A DNA stretch of 48,488 nt from Labrys miyagiensis (GTDB lineage Bacteria; Pseudomonadota; Alphaproteobacteria; Rhizobiales; Labraceae): NCBI RefSeq assembly GCF_030160835.1, contig NZ_BSPC01000076.1, positions 1 through 48,488 on the forward strand, read 5' to 3'. How positions within the stretch are numbered: the stretch's first letter is position 1; each line of letters begins with the position of its first letter. The translations under genes and the position numbers were made by a program. Shown piece after piece: positions 26,378 through 35,127 of this stretch. The notes beneath the pieces were generated by a model. It saw nothing but the letters and a program-made list of their open reading frames with translations. It was not told the origin of the DNA and did no database searches.

Positions 26378-27280
26378 ATGGCGATCTCGTACAATCCGAT
26401 GCCTGTTGCGGCGACGACATTCTCTTCCAATACAACCACTGGCGGCAGCGTGCCCGCATCTTTCGATGCGTTTCTCTACCAGCCGACAAGCGACTCCTTC
26501 CTCGCGCCGATGAAATTGACGATCGCGATTCGGATGAAACTGCGACAATCCAAGTCCGTGCCGTTCATTCTCGACGCCGACGACAAGCTGTTTTGGACCT
26601 TGCCCTGGCCCGCCGTCGATTGGGGGCGGTTCGTCGCCGCCGCTCAGGCCCAAGCAAATATGTGGAACGGCCAATTCTGGCTCGTCTCACCGCCCAGCTT
26701 CTCCGAGTACAATAAGAAGGTCATCTCGATGCCAAAGGAATGGCGTCCCAATGTGGTTTGCGAACTCTCCGTTGATTTCGCTCCAAGCGGTGACGCCCAC
26801 AGGACTATCGATGTGGCCTATCTCAACCTCGCCATGCTCACTGGCCAGTCCTTGGACAGCCTGACATTCCGGTCGCACTCCCTGCTCTATGATTCATTGG
26901 ACACCATTCCACATGTCGACCCTGTCCCCCAGCCAGGCGAGCCGCAAACACATCACACAATCGCTCATGAGATCGGTCATACGATCGGTCTCGATCATAT
27001 CGGGGTGATGCGACGGTTACCGCTCTGCGAGTTTGCGATTGCCTCCGCAAACGCGGGGATGGACGTATACTGGAAGATAAAAGGCGGCACGAATTCACAC
27101 TTCTGCTACGGCTCCGAACAGGGCATCAACAACTCCGGCAACATCATGGGAGCGGGCGATGATTTCTCGGTTGAAAACGCAACGCCTTGGCTATGGGCGA
27201 TGGGGATGCTGCGGCCCGCGGGCGAGATAATGGGCTGGCGTGCCGTGACGAGCGATCCTGGCGCGGGAACCTGGACTTGA
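26378..27280 (+). CDS. Metzincin-like zinc metalloprotease
   Basis: 300 residues. Residues 197-207 read HEIGHTIGLDH, the full HExxHxxGxxH zinc motif: His197, His201 and His207 as ligands, Glu198 as general base. A NIMGAG stretch with Met257 fits the metzincin Met-turn, as in matrixin-like peptidases. There is no recognisable signal peptide, so it may leave the cell by a non-Sec route or act inside. AGGGG precedes the ATG. The N-terminal 60 residues are Thr/Ser/Pro-rich. An AT-rich region precedes it, unlike the local base composition, hinting at acquisition. Substrate and delivery are unknown; an effector or toxin role is possible but unproven. Confidence 0.75.
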   Translation: MAISYNPMPVAATTFSSNTTTGGSVPASFDAFLYQPTSDSFLAPMKLTIAIRMKLRQSKSVPFILDADDKLFWTLPWPAVDWGRFVAAAQAQANMWNGQFWLVSPPSFSEYNKKVISMPKEWRPNVVCELSVDFAPSGDAHRTIDVAYLNLAMLTGQSLDSLTFRSHSLLYDSLDTIPHVDPVPQPGEPQTHHTIAHEIGHTIGLDHIGVMRRLPLCEFAIASANAGMDVYWKIKGGTNSHFCYGSEQGINNSGNIMGAGDDFSVENATPWLWAMGMLRPAGEIMGWRAVTSDPGAGTWT

Positions 27281-27424
27281 AGCGGGCCGCACACGGCCAA
27301 ATCCTGCCCCGTCAAACATGTCCGCATAAGGCGGTTGGCCGCCGCTTTTCGCCTCCATACACGAAGCAGGCGCGGACGTTCCTGCACCGGCAGCCCTGCT
27401 CCCGTTATCGCGCGCGAATTCGCC

Positions 27425-28339
27425 TCATTCATGCCCGGCGACGGTGAAATTCGCGGCCCTCTCCTCGATATGCTGCCAGAGCCGGTTGGCGATCGGGCCG
27501 TGCACCTGATCGCGTCGCCGCGCTGCCGTGAGCTCGATGCGGCCGCCCTTCAAATGCCGGCCGGCGATGGAGAGCAGGCGTCCATCGCGCAGTTCCCGCT
27601 CGATCAAGACGTCATGCAAGTGGCCCCAGGCCGCGCCCTGCATGATGATCTCCTTCTTCATCAGCTGGTCGCCCACCGTCCAGCTCGGCGCGCCTTCGAT
27701 GATGTAGAAGTTCGGCCGGACGCTGTGGCGGGCCGTGTCTCGAATGACGCATTGGATGTAGCCGCGCATCTGGTCGGGGGTAATTTCCTCGGAGACGGGC
27801 ATGCGCAGAAATCCGGGCGCCACCACCGGGATGAGCTTGACGGCACAAAGATCGATGAATTCGAGCCGCGGATCGGCCTTGTCGATATGGTGGATGATCA
27901 GGTCGGCCTCCCCGTCGAAGAGCCGCTCCCAGGGGCCGGCGATGGCCTCGACATGCAGGTGCAGCCGGGTTCCCGGATGACGGTCGAAAAAGGCGCGGAG
28001 CAAAGCGAGCACCTCGCGCACAGGGCTGAGATCGCCGATCACGACGCGCAGCTCGCTCTCCTCGCCCATGGCGAGTTGCCGGGCGTGATACTGCAAGCTG
28101 CGAAGCTCCTGCAGGAACACGCGCGTCTGGTCATGGAAGGAGCGGCCGGCCTCGGTCAGCGCCACGCGATAGCCGCTGCGGTCGAGCAAGGTCAGGCCAA
28201 GCTGCGCTTCCAGATTCTTCACAGCGGTGAAGACCGTCGGCTGCGTGCGCCCGAGTCTTTCGGCCGCGGATTGGAAGCCCCCCTCCACCACCACCGCGTC
28301 GAAGCACTGCAGCTGGTGTAAGGTGAGGCCCTCAATCAT
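27425..28339 (-). CDS. LysR-family transcriptional regulator
   Basis: 304 residues with the N-terminal helix-turn-helix (LTLHQLQCFDAVVVEGGFQSAAERL, of which the second half with TQPTVFTAVKNLEAQLGL is the recognition region) and a C-terminal effector-binding domain. It is divergent from the oxidoreductase gene at 28433, with 93 bases between starts; this gap is AT-rich and should contain its binding sites. By layout it most likely controls that oxidoreductase gene in response to the latter's substrate or a related stress signal. Confidence 0.9.
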   Translation of the reverse strand: MIEGLTLHQLQCFDAVVVEGGFQSAAERLGRTQPTVFTAVKNLEAQLGLTLLDRSGYRVALTEAGRSFHDQTRVFLQELRSLQYHARQLAMGEESELRVVIGDLSPVREVLALLRAFFDRHPGTRLHLHVEAIAGPWERLFDGEADLIIHHIDKADPRLEFIDLCAVKLIPVVAPGFLRMPVSEEITPDQMRGYIQCVIRDTARHSVRPNFYIIEGAPSWTVGDQLMKKEIIMQGAAWGHLHDVLIERELRDGRLLSIAGRHLKGGRIELTAARRRDQVHGPIANRLWQHIEERAANFTVAGHE

Positions 28340-28432
28340 CGGTAAATCCTATTAAGATGATCGAAACTTCATTCTTTTTATCAAGTCTCCAATCGCTCAT
28401 CAAGGGTGCGCCAACCAATCTGGAGATCAGTC

Positions 28433-29410
28433 ATGCGCGCCATTGTCATCAAGCAATATGGCGGCCCGGACGTGCTGAGCATCGAGGAGCGCCCCGATCC
28501 CAAGCCGCAGCCAGGCCATGTGCTCATCGAGGTCAAGGCCTTCGGCGTGAACCACGCCGAGACCCATATGCGGGAAGGAAACTGGCCGGAGGCGACCGAG
28601 ATCAGCGGCATCGAATGCGTCGGCCTGGTCAAGGCCGATCCGGATGGGCGTCTCGCTCCGGGCCAGAAAGTCGTCGCCTTCATGGGCGGCCTGGGGCGCA
28701 GCATCAATGGCAGCTACGCCGAGCTGACCAGCGTGCCCGCCGGCAACGTGCTGCCGGTGAAGACCGGGCTTGCCTGGGACACCCTGGCAGCGATCCCGGA
28801 ATCCTACGCCACCGCCTGGGCTGCCCTCCATGGCAATCTGGACCTCAAGGCCGGCCAGACCCTTGTCATCCGCGGCGCCACCTCCGCGCTGGGTCAGGCG
28901 GCGCTGAATATCGCCGCCCATGCCGGCGCCCGCGTCATCGCCACGACCCGTAACCCGCAGCGCGCGGAGACACTCGAGGCGCTGGGCGCCAGGGAAGTGG
29001 TGCTGGAAGCGCCCGACCTGCCGCAGCGCGTGCGCGACCGGCACCCGCAAGGCGTCGATGCCGTGCTGGAGCTGGTCGGCAACAGCACGGTCGTCGGATC
29101 GCTTGCCATGATCCGCCGCCACGGCCGCCTTTGCCTCGCCGGTTTCCTCGGCGGCCTCGATCCGATCCCCATCTTCATGCCGGTCATGCAGTTGCCCAGC
29201 GGTGTGCATTTCAGCTTCTTCGGCAGCTTCATGTTCGGCGCGCCGGCGTTTCCGACGTCCGAGGTTCCCATGCAGGCCATCGTCGAGCGGGTTGAAGACG
29301 GCACCTACAAGGCCGAGCCGGCGCGGGTGTTCCGCTTCGAGGAGATCCGCGAGGCCCATCGCTTGATGGAGGCCGGCGCGGCGAACGGCAAGATCGTGGT
29401 GCGCTTGTAA
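28433..29410 (+). CDS. MDR-family zinc-type alcohol dehydrogenase / quinone oxidoreductase
   Basis: 325 residues of the medium-chain dehydrogenase/reductase superfamily. The N-terminal GroES-like domain (QYGGPDVLSIEERPDPKPQP, then GVNHAETHMREG) lacks the zinc-ligand cysteines, and the Rossmann part has the motif IRGATSALGQAALNIAA, an altered GxGxxG typical of the quinone oxidoreductase branch. NADPH is therefore the likely cofactor. GGAG sits eight bases before the ATG at 28433. The divergent LysR gene suggests regulated expression. Confidence 0.88.
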   Translation: MRAIVIKQYGGPDVLSIEERPDPKPQPGHVLIEVKAFGVNHAETHMREGNWPEATEISGIECVGLVKADPDGRLAPGQKVVAFMGGLGRSINGSYAELTSVPAGNVLPVKTGLAWDTLAAIPESYATAWAALHGNLDLKAGQTLVIRGATSALGQAALNIAAHAGARVIATTRNPQRAETLEALGAREVVLEAPDLPQRVRDRHPQGVDAVLELVGNSTVVGSLAMIRRHGRLCLAGFLGGLDPIPIFMPVMQLPSGVHFSFFGSFMFGAPAFPTSEVPMQAIVERVEDGTYKAEPARVFRFEEIREAHRLMEAGAANGKIVVRL

Positions 29411-29907
29411 GAGGGCCGATCAGGCTCGAGCATGCAGAGGGGAAGATCAGGCGCCGGCCACGATACTCCACTGCCGAGTTCCGCAGCGTCGCCGACGGGA
29501 TTTGTCGCCTGAATTCCGGTCGTCGGCAGTTTTCATCGCCTCCTCCAGGCATGATCCCCTGTGTGAAAGTTGCGGCGGCAGCGTGGATACGCTGCCCCAG
29601 GCGTTGCTCGCTCCGCCGATCGCTTTAGGGGAACCAATCTCCCCCGAAGTCTGAGGCTCATCCTGCTCGATTGACTTTCGACGCTGGGGATTAACCCAAA
29701 TGGTCAAAGAGTGGCTGACCCAGGGCCTCCCAACAGCATAACGGCTAAGCCGGAAGAGCAGAACTTCTTACGCCATAGAGCATGGCCTTTTAAACAAAAA
29801 CAGAACTGCAAAGTCGATTAGATTTTATCCATAAATAACTCACTCGCTTTTACCCAACAGAAGAGCGCAGAGAGACAAAGTTATTGTATCACACATAGAG
29901 ATTGATC
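29411..29907. other. 497-base gap, possible transposase remnant then AT-rich promoter region
   Basis: On the minus strand, 29447-29530 can encode a short basic piece (SGDKSRRRRCGTRQWS) that resembles the N-terminus of IS orfA transposases, then stops. The right part, 29750-29907, is AT-rich and probably contains the promoter of the secreted repeat protein. Nothing else was recognised. Confidence 0.35.
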
Positions 29908-30825
29908 ATGAAAAAGAACGCGCAAGTCATTTGCCTTCTTGGCGGAACCATGCTGTCCGTCTCGTTGATGCTAGGTATTTCGGCACCGGCGAATGCCGCC
30001 GGATCCCGCGGAGGTTGCACGCTCCAGCAGTTCGGCGCCATATTCGGAGCGTTCGGCGGTAGGTCATGTGCAGCCGACGATCTGCAAGCAATCTACCCCC
30101 CACCGAACAGCGGTTCGCATGGCAACAACGGGGGCGGTTCGACCAAATCCACCTCTGTGTCCGGCAAGCCGGGCAACAAGGGCGGCGATCCAGGTTCTGG
30201 AAGCGGCAACCCGGGCAATGGCGGCGGCACTCCCGGGAATTGTGATCCGGGCTCCAAGGATGGGCGGCACCACGATCACAATGGCGACAAGGGTGGCGGC
30301 AAGGGCGGCGACAACAAGGGTGGCCGCGACGGCAAGGGCGGCCACGGCGATAAGGGTGGCGACAACAAGGGCGGCGACAACAAGGGCGGCCACGGCGACA
30401 AGGGTGGCGACGACAAGGGTAGCCACGGCGACAAGGGCGGCGACAACAAGGGTAGCCACGGCGACAAGGGCGGCGACAACAAAGGCGGCGACAACAAGGG
30501 CGGTCACGGCGACAAGGGTGGCGACAACAAGGGTAGCCACGGCGACAAGGGCGGCGACAACAAAGGCGGCGACAACAAGGGTGGTCACGGCGACAAGGGT
30601 GGCGACAACAAAGGCGGCGACAACAAGGGCGGTCACGGCGACAAGGGTGGCGACAACAAGGGTGGCAACCAGGGCGGCGGCGACAAGGGCGGCGGCGACA
30701 AGGGCGGCGGCGACAAGGGCGGCGGCGACAAGGGCGGCCACGACGACAAGGGTGGCAATCAGGGCGGCGACAACCAGGGCGGCGACAACAACGGCGGAAA
30801 CAAGGGTGGCCATGGCGGCAAGTAA
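29908..30825 (+). CDS. Secreted Gly/Asp/Lys-rich repeat protein
   Basis: 305 residues. A signal peptide ([19 protein letters not shown] and onwards, cleaved near ANA-A) is followed by a short unique region with three cysteines and YPPPNSGS. From about residue 120 to the end the protein is almost entirely made of Gly, Asp, Lys, Asn and His in units such as [10 protein letters not shown] and [11 protein letters not shown], often arranged as 12-15-residue blocks. The DNA repeats too, so recent expansion and contraction by slippage is likely. The composition predicts a disordered, hydrophilic, possibly cation-binding extracellular protein. Function unknown. The ATG at 29908 has only a weak upstream AGAG. 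A strong terminator follows. Confidence 0.8.
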   Translation: MKKNAQVICLLGGTMLSVSLMLGISAPANAAGSRGGCTLQQFGAIFGAFGGRSCAADDLQAIYPPPNSGSHGNNGGGSTKSTSVSGKPGNKGGDPGSGSGNPGNGGGTPGNCDPGSKDGRHHDHNGDKGGGKGGDNKGGRDGKGGHGDKGGDNKGGDNKGGHGDKGGDDKGSHGDKGGDNKGSHGDKGGDNKGGDNKGGHGDKGGDNKGSHGDKGGDNKGGDNKGGHGDKGGDNKGGDNKGGHGDKGGDNKGGNQGGGDKGGGDKGGGDKGGGDKGGHDDKGGNQGGDNQGGDNNGGNKGGHGGK

Positions 30826-30846
30826 GCCAGCACAACAATGCTCAAT

Positions 30847-30876
30847 GCGGAGGCGTCATTGCCTCCGCTTTTTTTT
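30847..30876 (+). terminator. Rho-independent terminator after the repeat protein gene
   Basis: GCGGAGGC (30847-30854) pairs with GCCTCCGC (30861-30868) around GTCATT, followed by eight T residues. Confidence 0.93.
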
Positions 30877-30936
30877 GAGGCGTGGTTCGAGGCCAGGGGA
30901 GCCGGCAGATCTTCTCAGGGCGATCGCCTGCTTCCC

Positions 30937-31041
30937 TAGAGCAAAATGCGTTCAGGCAGGGCCGAACCCAAAACTTAACTCATTGGTATCAAACGTATTT
31001 TGCGATTCTTGGTGATTCGATCTGAAAACAAAACGTTCTAG
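30937..31041. repeat. TAGAGC...GTTCTAG palindromic element
   Basis: Ends TAGAGCAAAATGCGTT and AACGTTCTAG; the interior holds a second ATTTTGCGATTC copy. Similar in ends and internal words (TTTGCGATTCTTG) to the 16078-16190 region, so the two belong to one diverged family. Confidence 0.6.
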
Positions 31042-31053
31042 GCGAGGCATCCG

Positions 31054-31191
31054 CTATTCGGTCGCACCCATCTTGGCAGGCGGCTCATGCCGGCCTTCCT
31101 TTGCATGATCCGTTGCAGCCATCCACCAGGCGATGCCGCAGATGATCGCGAGGGTCACCACGACCGCGCTCCAGATCAACCGCGCGACCAC
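31054..31191 (-). CDS. 45-residue single-span membrane microprotein
   Basis: An in-frame reading of 45 residues from GTG at 31191 (or TTG at 31179) to TAG. It has one membrane helix (LIWSAVVVTLAIICGIAWWM) and a short polar, charged tail (DHAKEGRHEPPAKMGATE). It begins four bases after the stop of the 49-residue gene upstream, so the two probably form a small operon. Start choice is uncertain. An AGGGTGG precedes the TTG by about eight bases. Confidence 0.5.
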   Translation of the reverse strand: MVARLIWSAVVVTLAIICGIAWWMAATDHAKEGRHEPPAKMGATE

Positions 31192-31195
31192 CCTA

Positions 31196-31345
31196 TCAGT
31201 GCCGCTTGAAATACTGGATCTCGCGCTCGTGTTTCTGGGCAGCCTCCTTCGAGTGGAACGTGCCGAGATTGCGCCTCTTGCCGGTCTTCGGATCCACCTT
31301 GCGCGAGTAGATGCGATACTCTCCTGATTTCAGCCTGCGGATCAT
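31196..31345 (-). CDS. Small conserved basic protein, 49 residues
   Basis: Starts at an ATG with AAGGAG eight bases upstream, a very good ribosome-binding site. The sequence (MIRRLKSGEYRIYSRKVDPK at the start, then RRNLGTF and ending EREIQYFKRH) is rich in Arg and Lys. Similar short proteins, with the same opening and a C-terminal QYFKRH, are conserved among Hyphomicrobiales as hypothetical proteins. Length and charge would fit a nucleic-acid- or ribosome-associated role, but no function is known to me. Confidence 0.7.
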   Translation of the reverse strand: MIRRLKSGEYRIYSRKVDPKTGKRRNLGTFHSKEAAQKHEREIQYFKRH

Positions 31346-31448
31346 CGCTCGAACTCCTTTTCATTCGAGACTTCAATGCGCAACCGCGGGGCCGGTTTCA
31401 GGACAGCGGATGCCTGTGGAGTTGGTTGGCCCCATATAACAAGATTGC

Positions 31449-31490
31449 GGGATATTTCCCTTTGAAATTGAGGGATATTTCCCTTATAAT
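31449..31490 (+). promoter_or_regulatory. Sigma-70-type promoter overlaid by two GGGATATTTCCCTT repeats
   Basis: TTGAAA (31462-31467) and TATAAT (31485-31490) are 17 bases apart, a near-consensus promoter. GGGATATTTCCCTT occurs twice as direct repeats 23 bases apart, at 31449-31462 and 31472-31485; the second fills the spacer. The layout suggests a repressor binding across the promoter. It reads toward the truncated replication-type gene at 31544. Confidence 0.65.
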
Positions 31491-31543
31491 TGGCCGGTCT
31501 TCACTGAAACCCGGCCTCGACGCCACCACTTCCAGGACTTCCC

Positions 31544-31995
31544 ATGAAATCCCTCCCCCAGCCCGTTGCCCGCATGGGCCGCTGGTTTCGCCTCTATGAC
31601 GAGGCGCTCGATGACCCCAAGGTGCAGCTCTTGCAGCCCGCTGCCTTCAAGGGCTGGGTCAACCTCCTGTGCGTCGCCAGCAAGCATGATGGCGTGCTGC
31701 CGGATGATCTCGACGACCTCGCCTTCATGCTGCGACAGAAGGCGGAAGAAATCGCGGAGCTGCTCGCCGAGCTCACTGCGTGTGGTCTTCTCGACAGGCA
31801 GGGCGGACGCTTGTCGCCGCATGGCTGGGCGAAGCGTCAATTCAGGAGCGACGTTTCGACCGAGCGGGTGAAACGTCACCGTAACGCCCGGCGCAACGTT
31901 ACTGCAACGGCCCCAGATACAGAGACAGAACCAGATACAGATACAGAACCAGAGGCAGAGACAGAAAAGAATAGGCCGGATGCTTCGCATCCTCG
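31544..31995 (+). pseudogene. N-terminal part of a phage-type replication/DNA-binding protein
   Basis: Residues 1-140 read as a coherent domain: GRWFRLYDEALDDPKVQLL, FKGWVNLLCVASKHDGVLPDD, LAELTACGLLDR and STERVKRHRNARR, the pattern of replication-initiation-like proteins of phages and prophages. An acidic Thr/Glu/Asp/Pro linker follows (encoded by CAGATACAGA-type repeats), after which such proteins normally continue. Here the frame instead runs antisense through both sugar permease genes to 33049, in sequence that is shadow coding. The gene therefore appears broken near 31970-32060; the end given is where recognisable sequence stops. It has its own near-consensus promoter. Confidence 0.6.
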
Positions 31996-32074
31996 TATGC
32001 CTGCCTTGCCCCTGCCATTGCGGGACGAAGCCCGAAGTCTGGCTGCCTCTGGCCGGCGGGAAGGATCCCTTGCC

Positions 32075-32941
32075 CTACTTCACCGCGCCCTGCGTGATCC
32101 CGGCGATGAACTGGCGCGACAGCACGAGGTAGAGCAGCGTGATCGGCAGCGCCGCCAGCGACAGGCCGGTGAAGAGCACGCCCCAATTGGTGGTGAATTC
32201 GCCCATGAACACGGTCAGGCCCTGCGGCAGGGTCTTGTGGTCGTCGGAATTGATCAGGATCAGCGGGAAGAAGAAGTCGTTCCAGATCGGCACGGCGTTC
32301 TGGATCGCCACGATCACCAGAGCGGGCCGGGCGAGCGGCAGCATGATGGCGGTCATCACCTTCCATTCGCTGGCGCCGTCGATGCGGGCGCTTTCCTCCA
32401 TTTCGCGCGGCAGCGAGCGCAGGAAGCCGGTCATGATGAAGATGGCGGAGGGGATGCCCATCGCCACATAGACCAGCACCAGGCCGGCATAGGTGTCGAT
32501 GAGATGCAGCGTGTCGAGCTGGATGAAGAGCGGGATGATGGCAAGCTTCAGAGGCACCGTCATGCCGCTCAGGAAGAACATCAGCACGAGCGAACTGAAG
32601 CGGAACTCGTAGCGCGCGATGGCATAGGCGGCCATGGTGCTGAAGACCAGGATGAGCAGGACCGCCGCGCTGGTCACGCCGACGGAATTGGCGAGGTAGC
32701 GCACGAAATTGGTCTCGGCCAGCACCTTGTCGACATTGGCGAGCGAGAAGCTGGCCGGCAGCGCGAAGGGCGAGGTGAAGATCTCGGCATTGGTCTTGAA
32801 GGACGACAGCACCATGACCACCAGCGGGTAGACCATGATGAAGGCGTTGATCAGCAGAAGGATCTGGATGGCGCCGTTCTTGAGCGTGTCCGGCCGCCGT
32901 CCGGCCTGGGCCTGCGTCTCGGCGGTGGCGGAGATGCTCAT
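32075..32941 (-). CDS. Carbohydrate ABC transporter permease (MalG type)
   Basis: 288 residues, six membrane helices, with the inner-loop EAA motif in EMEESARIDGASEWKVMTAIMLPLARPAL, which docks the ATPase. The ending FIAGITQGAVK is typical of MalG/UgpE-type permeases. It overlaps the preceding permease by one base (TGATG). The ATPase subunit of the system is not in this window; such systems often borrow a shared MsmK/UgpC-type ATPase. Its 3' end meets the truncated replication-type gene from the other strand. Confidence 0.93.
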   Translation of the reverse strand: MSISATAETQAQAGRRPDTLKNGAIQILLLINAFIMVYPLVVMVLSSFKTNAEIFTSPFALPASFSLANVDKVLAETNFVRYLANSVGVTSAAVLLILVFSTMAAYAIARYEFRFSSLVLMFFLSGMTVPLKLAIIPLFIQLDTLHLIDTYAGLVLVYVAMGIPSAIFIMTGFLRSLPREMEESARIDGASEWKVMTAIMLPLARPALVIVAIQNAVPIWNDFFFPLILINSDDHKTLPQGLTVFMGEFTTNWGVLFTGLSLAALPITLLYLVLSRQFIAGITQGAVK

Positions 32942-33855
32942 CAGACCTCGATCTCGCGCCGCCGGAGGATGCGCAGCGCGACGGTGGTGACGCCGGCGAT
33001 GAAGATGAACATCAGCACGGCGAGCGCACTGCCCTGCCCGAAATCCTGAATGCCGCTGGTCACGCTGCCGAAGGCCGTGCGGTAGAAATAGAGCCCGAGC
33101 ACGTCGGTGGAGCCGCCGGGCGAACCGGTCAGCCCCGCCATGATGTAAGGCAGCTCGAACCAGTTGAAGCTGCCGATGAAGGTGAGGATGCACACGATGG
33201 TGACGCTGGGGGCGATCAGCGGCCAGATGATCTGGCGCAGCAGCACCCCGTCGCCGGCGCCGTCGAGGCGGGCGGCCTCGAGGATTTCCTTGCTGATGCG
33301 CTGCATGCCGGCCAGCAGCACCAGGGTGGGAAAGCCGACCCAGTGCCAGACATTGGCGAGGATGATGCTACCGAGCGCCGTGGATTCATCGCCAAGCCAG
33401 GCATGCGGGGGAACGCCCACCAGCGCCAGGGTCTGGTTGACCAGGCCGAACAGCGGATGCAGCAGCAATTTCCACAGGAAGCCGACGATGACGGCCGAAA
33501 GCACCACCGGCAGGAAGACGATGACCTGGTGGACGCGGTGGCCGGGCAGGGTCTTCAAGAGCGCGAAGGCGAGGAGGAAGGCGGTGCCGTTCTCGAACAC
33601 CATCAGGGCGACGAAGACGATGACGTTGTGGAAGAAGGCGTTGTAGGTCCAGTCGCTGTAGGGGGACTCGAACAGCACCTGGCGGAAATTCTCAAGCCCG
33701 ACGAAGCCGGCCGGCTTCAGCCCGTTGAAGCTGTAGAAGGAGAGGCGCAGGGCCGAGAGGAGCGGCCAGACGACGAACACCGTCATGGTGATCGTCGCCG
33801 GCGCGAGCAGGAAGATAATCCAGAGCGTCCGGCGCCGCGGCAGAAGGCTGGTCAT
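32941..33855 (-). CDS. Carbohydrate ABC transporter permease (MalF type)
   Basis: 304 residues. Short N-terminal cytoplasmic part, then helices and the EAA loop ISKEILEAARLDGAGDGVLLRQIIWPLIAPS. Partner of the MalG-type permease, with which it overlaps, and 21 bases downstream of the binding-protein gene. Together they import a sugar into the cytoplasm. Confidence 0.93.
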   Translation of the reverse strand: MTSLLPRRRTLWIIFLLAPATITMTVFVVWPLLSALRLSFYSFNGLKPAGFVGLENFRQVLFESPYSDWTYNAFFHNVIVFVALMVFENGTAFLLAFALLKTLPGHRVHQVIVFLPVVLSAVIVGFLWKLLLHPLFGLVNQTLALVGVPPHAWLGDESTALGSIILANVWHWVGFPTLVLLAGMQRISKEILEAARLDGAGDGVLLRQIIWPLIAPSVTIVCILTFIGSFNWFELPYIMAGLTGSPGGSTDVLGLYFYRTAFGSVTSGIQDFGQGSALAVLMFIFIAGVTTVALRILRRREIEV

Positions 33856-33876
33856 GCGGCGCCCTCGCTCATCCCC

Positions 33877-35127
33877 TCACTTCCCCTGGAAGGGAGCATA
33901 CCACTTCGCCAGGCCACTGGTGAGATCGGCGGCGAGTTGGTCCGGCGTCATGCTGCCGGCCATCATCTTGGTGATGTCGCCCTGCAGGAGTTCCGATCCC
34001 GTCGGCTTCTGGAAGCGGAAATAGACGACGTTGATGTGGGGCATCGCCGTCTGGTTCAGCATCGCCACTTCCGAGAGCAAGGGATCCTTCACCTCGACGC
34101 CCTTGATCGGCGAGATATTGCCGAGCAGCGAGACCAGCTTGTCGCCGAAGGCCTTGGTGCCCATGTAGTCGACGAGCTTCAGCGCTGCCTCCTTGTTGGG
34201 CGAGGCGGCGTTGACGGCATAGCCGCCGTCATAGAATTTGGTGACCTCGGGCGTATCGCCGGCCTTGGCCGAGGGCGGGGCGATGAAGTCCATGTTGATC
34301 GCCGGGTTCTCGCCGCGATAGGTGGCGATGTCGAAGCTGCCGCCGGCCAGCATGGCGGCGCGTCCGGTGAGGAAGAGCTGCCCGGCGGTATCGTAATCGA
34401 CGCCCTCATAGCCCTGGGGCATGTAGTTGCGCAGCTCCAGCAGCTTGCCGAGCGCCGCGACATAGCGCGGATCCTTGAAGGTGGTCTTGCCGGCGACAAG
34501 GTCCTTGACGAAATCCTGGCTGAGGAAGGGGTTGGTGAACACCGCCACGAACATCTCGTTGAACCAGCTGGTGCCGAGACCGTTGGCAAGCGGAGTGATG
34601 CCCTTCTCCTTCAGCGCCTTGCTGACGGCGATGAACTCGTCCCAGGTCTTGGGCGGGGTCAGGCCCGCCTTGGCGAAGACGTCCTTGTTGATGAACAGGC
34701 CCAGCGTCTGCGAGGCGAAGGGCAGCGAATAGAGCTTGCCGTCGACGCGATAGCTGGTGGCGGCGAGCGCATCCGCCGGCATGTTGGCGATGGACGGCAC
34801 GCTCGACGGATCGAGCTGCACGAAATAGCCGGATTTGATGAACTGCTCCAGCCAGCCATAGGCATGGGTGTGGATCACATCGCCGCCATGGCCGGCCGCC
34901 AGAGCCGTCGAGACGATGGTCGGATAGTTCTCATCCGGAAAGGACTCGAACTTCACCGTGATGTCCGGATTCAGCTTGGTGAAATCCGCGAACATCTCGT
35001 TATAGGCGGCCTTGTCCTCCTGGCGCCAGGTCCAGAACGAAATCTCGGTGGCAAGGGCAGCCGACGCCGCCAGGCCCCAGGCCGCAACAGCAGCCAGAAG
35101 GGTTCTCCCGATATGCTTTGTAACCAT
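33877..35127 (-). CDS. ABC transporter extracellular solute-binding protein (family 1)
   Basis: 416 residues. A signal peptide (MVTKHIGRTLLAAVAAWGLA and ASAALA, cleaved before TEISFW) exports the protein to the periplasm. The mature part has the family-1 sugar-binding layout: EISFWTWRQEDKAAYNEMF, DENYPTIVSTALAAGHGGDV, and LPFASQTLGLFINKDVFAKAG. GGGAGA precedes the ATG at 35127; longer frames read through a repeat. The neighbouring kinase and SIS genes suggest an amino sugar or its glycoside as ligand. Confidence 0.92.
   Translation of the reverse strand: MVTKHIGRTLLAAVAAWGLAASAALATEISFWTWRQEDKAAYNEMFADFTKLNPDITVKFESFPDENYPTIVSTALAAGHGGDVIHTHAYGWLEQFIKSGYFVQLDPSSVPSIANMPADALAATSYRVDGKLYSLPFASQTLGLFINKDVFAKAGLTPPKTWDEFIAVSKALKEKGITPLANGLGTSWFNEMFVAVFTNPFLSQDFVKDLVAGKTTFKDPRYVAALGKLLELRNYMPQGYEGVDYDTAGQLFLTGRAAMLAGGSFDIATYRGENPAINMDFIAPPSAKAGDTPEVTKFYDGGYAVNAASPNKEAALKLVDYMGTKAFGDKLVSLLGNISPIKGVEVKDPLLSEVAMLNQTAMPHINVVYFRFQKPTGSELLQGDITKMMAGSMTPDQLAADLTSGLAKWYAPFQGK

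Noticed and set aside
29447-29707. Minus-strand 86-codon frame as a complete gene
   Set aside because: Only its last 25-30 residues look like an IS protein start, and it ends before any domain; at most a remnant.
29927-30838. Minus-strand frames rich in Pro-Cys-Arg or Val-Ala opposite the secreted repeat protein
   Set aside because: They arise from the DNA repeat read in other frames; only the plus frame has a signal peptide and is followed by a terminator in its own direction.
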